7,132 bases of DNA, taken from VGXO01 sp964614695 (lineage in GTDB: Bacteria; Planctomycetota; Phycisphaerae; Phycisphaerales; SM1A02). Position numbers and translations under genes: made by a program. The stretch covers positions 1-7,132 of the forward strand of contig CAZTMB010000132.1 of NCBI GenBank assembly GCA_964614695.1, written 5' to 3'. The notes under the pieces are model-generated. The model searched no databases, was not told where the DNA came from, and worked only from the letters and a program-made list of their open reading frames with translations. Shown here in pieces: positions 6,056 to 7,132 of this stretch. Position 1 is the stretch's first letter. Each line of letters starts with the position of its first letter.

Positions 6056-6685
6056 TCAGTCGCGCCGATCTCGCCACCCGACGATCGCCGCGGCGAGCCC
6101 TTCGACGCCCTGCTCGATCAGATCCGCGACGCGCTCGTGCGCGACGGCATCGAGGCCATGCGGATCGGGCACCTCGTCGCGGCCGCACTCGGGCGAGAAC
6201 TCGAGAAGCAGGCGAACTCGGCGGTCGGTCGACGAGCCTTGGCTCGATCCGCCCTCGAGGATCGCGCGATCGCGAGCGATCTCCTCGGCCTGCTCGTGAT
6301 CCATGCAGACGACGAGGTCCGCCGCCGCGAGGCGCTCGGGCGAGGCCCACGTCGCCTGCTTGCAGAGGTCGAGGCCGCGACGTGCGGCGACGGCGCTCAT
6401 CGACGGAGATGGCGCGGATCCGACCTTCACCTGACGAAGCGCCGCGGATTGCACCTCGACCTGCGAGGCAAGTCCCAAGGCTGCGAGACGCCTTCGCAGC
6501 ATCGCTTCCGCGAGCGGACTGCGGCAGTGGTTGGCCGTGCAGACGAGCAGGACCCGGAACGGGCCTTCCTCCCGCAGGTCCGCGCGGCTCGCGGAAGCGG
6601 ACGGCGCTTCGTGCGGCGGTGGAGCTGGCGCGGATGCGGAAGCAAGCCGGCCCGGAAAGGGTGATTGGCTCGAGAACGTCGTCAT
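6056..6685 (-). CDS. Low-molecular-weight protein tyrosine phosphatase
   Basis: The 209-residue product has the LMW-PTP fold (arsenate-reductase-like), which hydrolyses phosphotyrosine via a cysteinyl-phosphate intermediate. The P-loop VCTANHCRSPLAEAM (48-62) contains the C-X5-R-S signature, with nucleophile C49 and R55. The general-acid loop is VPDPHG (172-177), with D174. Middle segments ADLVVCMDHEQAEEI (122-136) and the C-terminal helix (AHERVADLIEQGVEGLAAAIVGW, 182-204) also fit the family. The catalytic core needs only about residues 43-205. The first 42 residues are an Ala/Ser/Pro-rich tail, but no ATG or GTG lies between it and the P-loop, so ATG 6685 is the best start unless a rarer codon is used. 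No ribosome-binding site is evident. No tyrosine kinase or exopolysaccharide gene lies nearby, so its substrate is unknown. Arsenate reductase is an alternative, less likely without the extra redox cysteine pair and ars neighbours. Confidence 0.88.
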   Translation of the reverse strand: MTTFSSQSPFPGRLASASAPAPPPHEAPSASASRADLREEGPFRVLLVCTANHCRSPLAEAMLRRRLAALGLASQVEVQSAALRQVKVGSAPSPSMSAVAARRGLDLCKQATWASPERLAAADLVVCMDHEQAEEIARDRAILEGGSSQGSSTDRRVRLLLEFSPECGRDEVPDPHGLDAVAHERVADLIEQGVEGLAAAIVGWRDRRD

Positions 6686-6707
6686 GGCGGCGCTTCGATC
6701 GTGGAGA

Positions 6708-6766
6708 TCCGGGAATCCATGGAAACCTGCCACGCTCCGCGGTCCGTGCGAGCGGGGATTCCCGGA
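6708..6766. repeat. 11-base inverted repeat upstream of the phosphatase gene
   Basis: TCCGGGAATCC at 6708-6718 is the exact reverse complement of GGATTCCCGGA at 6756-6766, separated by 37 bases. It begins 23 bases upstream of the phosphatase ATG (minus strand), so it would lie in the leader or promoter. It may be a regulatory or RNA structure; chance occurrence is possible. Confidence 0.4.
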
Positions 6767-7021
6767 ACCGGCAATTTCGCAGCGGGTGCTGGTCCGGAAA
6801 CGCAGAGGGTCGCGACCGCCCGCCACGCGATTCGGATGACCGCCCGTCGGTTCGGCCTCCCCGCGTGCCGAACACCGGATCCAACGGCGACCACCCGCAG
6901 TCCACCATGGTGACGCGTTCCGAGTCGCCTCGTGCATCACGCTCCGTCGCCTGATCCACGCTTCGACACGCGCCGACCTCCGCTCCCATGCGAGCGATCG
7001 GCGCGAACATGACGACGCCGC

Positions 7022-7049
7022 TTGCTTCGCCTCGCCTCCGCGCTACACT
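7022..7049 (+). promoter_or_regulatory. Candidate sigma-70-type promoter reading out of the window
   Basis: TTGCTT (7022-7027) and TACACT (7044-7049) are separated by 16 bases. The -10 matches four of six consensus positions, including the key first, second and last ones; the -35 matches the TTG. A CGCTACACT context is a familiar bacterial -10 setting in GC-rich genomes. The driven gene would lie to the right, outside the window. Confidence 0.35.
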
Positions 7050-7054
7050 CCGCT

Positions 7055-7079
7055 TCGCCTTCGAACCACGTGAAGGCGA
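7055..7079. repeat. 8-base inverted repeat at the predicted transcription start
   Basis: TCGCCTTC at 7055-7062 is the exact reverse complement of GAAGGCGA at 7072-7079, with a 9-base loop that can close by one more G-T pair. It begins 5 bases after the candidate -10 element, where a repressor operator or a 5'-leader stem would be expected. Confidence 0.4.
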
Positions 7080-7132
7080 CCGATCGGGGCCGACTGGCAT
7101 CGACCGGACAGGTACGGACCGTCGTGGCGCGC

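Larger units (their letters stand above)
6686..7132. other. 447-base stretch without a convincing gene
   Basis: All reading frames here translate to Arg/Pro/Gly/Ser-rich strings typical of non-coding GC-rich DNA, and no tRNA or other RNA gene could be recognised. The stretch contains an 11-base inverted repeat (6708-6766), a 10-base palindrome CACCATGGTG (6903-6912), a plausible plus-strand promoter (7022-7049) and an 8-base inverted repeat (7055-7079). An ATG at 7009 opens a frame of 41 codons that runs off the right edge, but it has no coding signature I trust. The stretch should include the promoter of the phosphatase gene, which I could not place. Confidence 0.6.

Noticed and set aside
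6686..6940. Upstream extension of the phosphatase frame to an ATG at 6940.
   Set aside because: The extra 85 residues show no domain, signal peptide or membrane segment; the phosphatase family does not carry such an N-terminus, and ATG 6685 is nearer the fold.
6006..7100. A 364-codon minus-strand open frame covering the phosphatase gene and the right-hand intergenic region.
   Set aside because: It is out of frame with the motif-supported phosphatase and translates to low-complexity Arg/Gly/Ser sequence.
7009..7132. A gene starting at ATG 7009 and running off the right edge.
   Set aside because: The 41 visible codons show no ribosome-binding site or recognisable N-terminus, and the best promoter candidate (7022-7049) lies downstream of this ATG.

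Overview
This is a GC-rich, almost fully coding stretch of a bacterial chromosome with seven protein genes. The gene types point to a Gram-negative planctomycete, most likely near the Phycisphaerae. The evidence is an outer-membrane secretin-family protein with a poly-glycine linker, a STAS protein with the planctomycete-style FLSSAAL phosphorylation loop, an acylated envelope lipoprotein, and a secreted esterase-fold protein whose best-remembered relatives are planctomycete. The taxonomic call is inference from recognised motifs and composition; no database search was possible.

Layout. Bases 1-2416 (+ strand) look like one transcription unit: the C-terminal 504 residues of a secretin-like protein cut by the window edge, a STAS anti-sigma-factor antagonist 29 bases after it, and a serine-kinase-type anti-sigma factor 62 bases later. 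Two bases after that unit stops, a convergent minus-strand pair ends: rlmE (23S rRNA 2'-O-methyltransferase), preceded by a DUF4097-like lipoprotein gene. The lipoprotein gene diverges from a large secreted alpha/beta-hydrolase-fold protein (4181-5935, +) across a 192-base region rich in inverted repeats and holding a possible ECF-type promoter. A minus-strand low-molecular-weight protein tyrosine phosphatase (6056-6685) converges on the hydrolase gene. The last 447 bases contain no convincing gene, but carry inverted repeats and a plausible plus-strand promoter near the right edge.

How the parts fit. The STAS protein and the HATPase-type kinase form a textbook partner-switching pair: kinase binds sigma factor or phosphorylates the antagonist, and phosphorylation controls release. 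No sigma factor or phosphatase for them lies in the window. Their apparent co-transcription with an envelope secretin is the most interesting arrangement here. The second point of interest is that the hydrolase-fold protein has Gly where the nucleophile Ser is expected, and also lacks the expected catalytic His, so it may be a non-catalytic envelope protein. I found no CRISPR array, transposon, phage gene, tRNA or rRNA, and no clear sign of an entirely new system.
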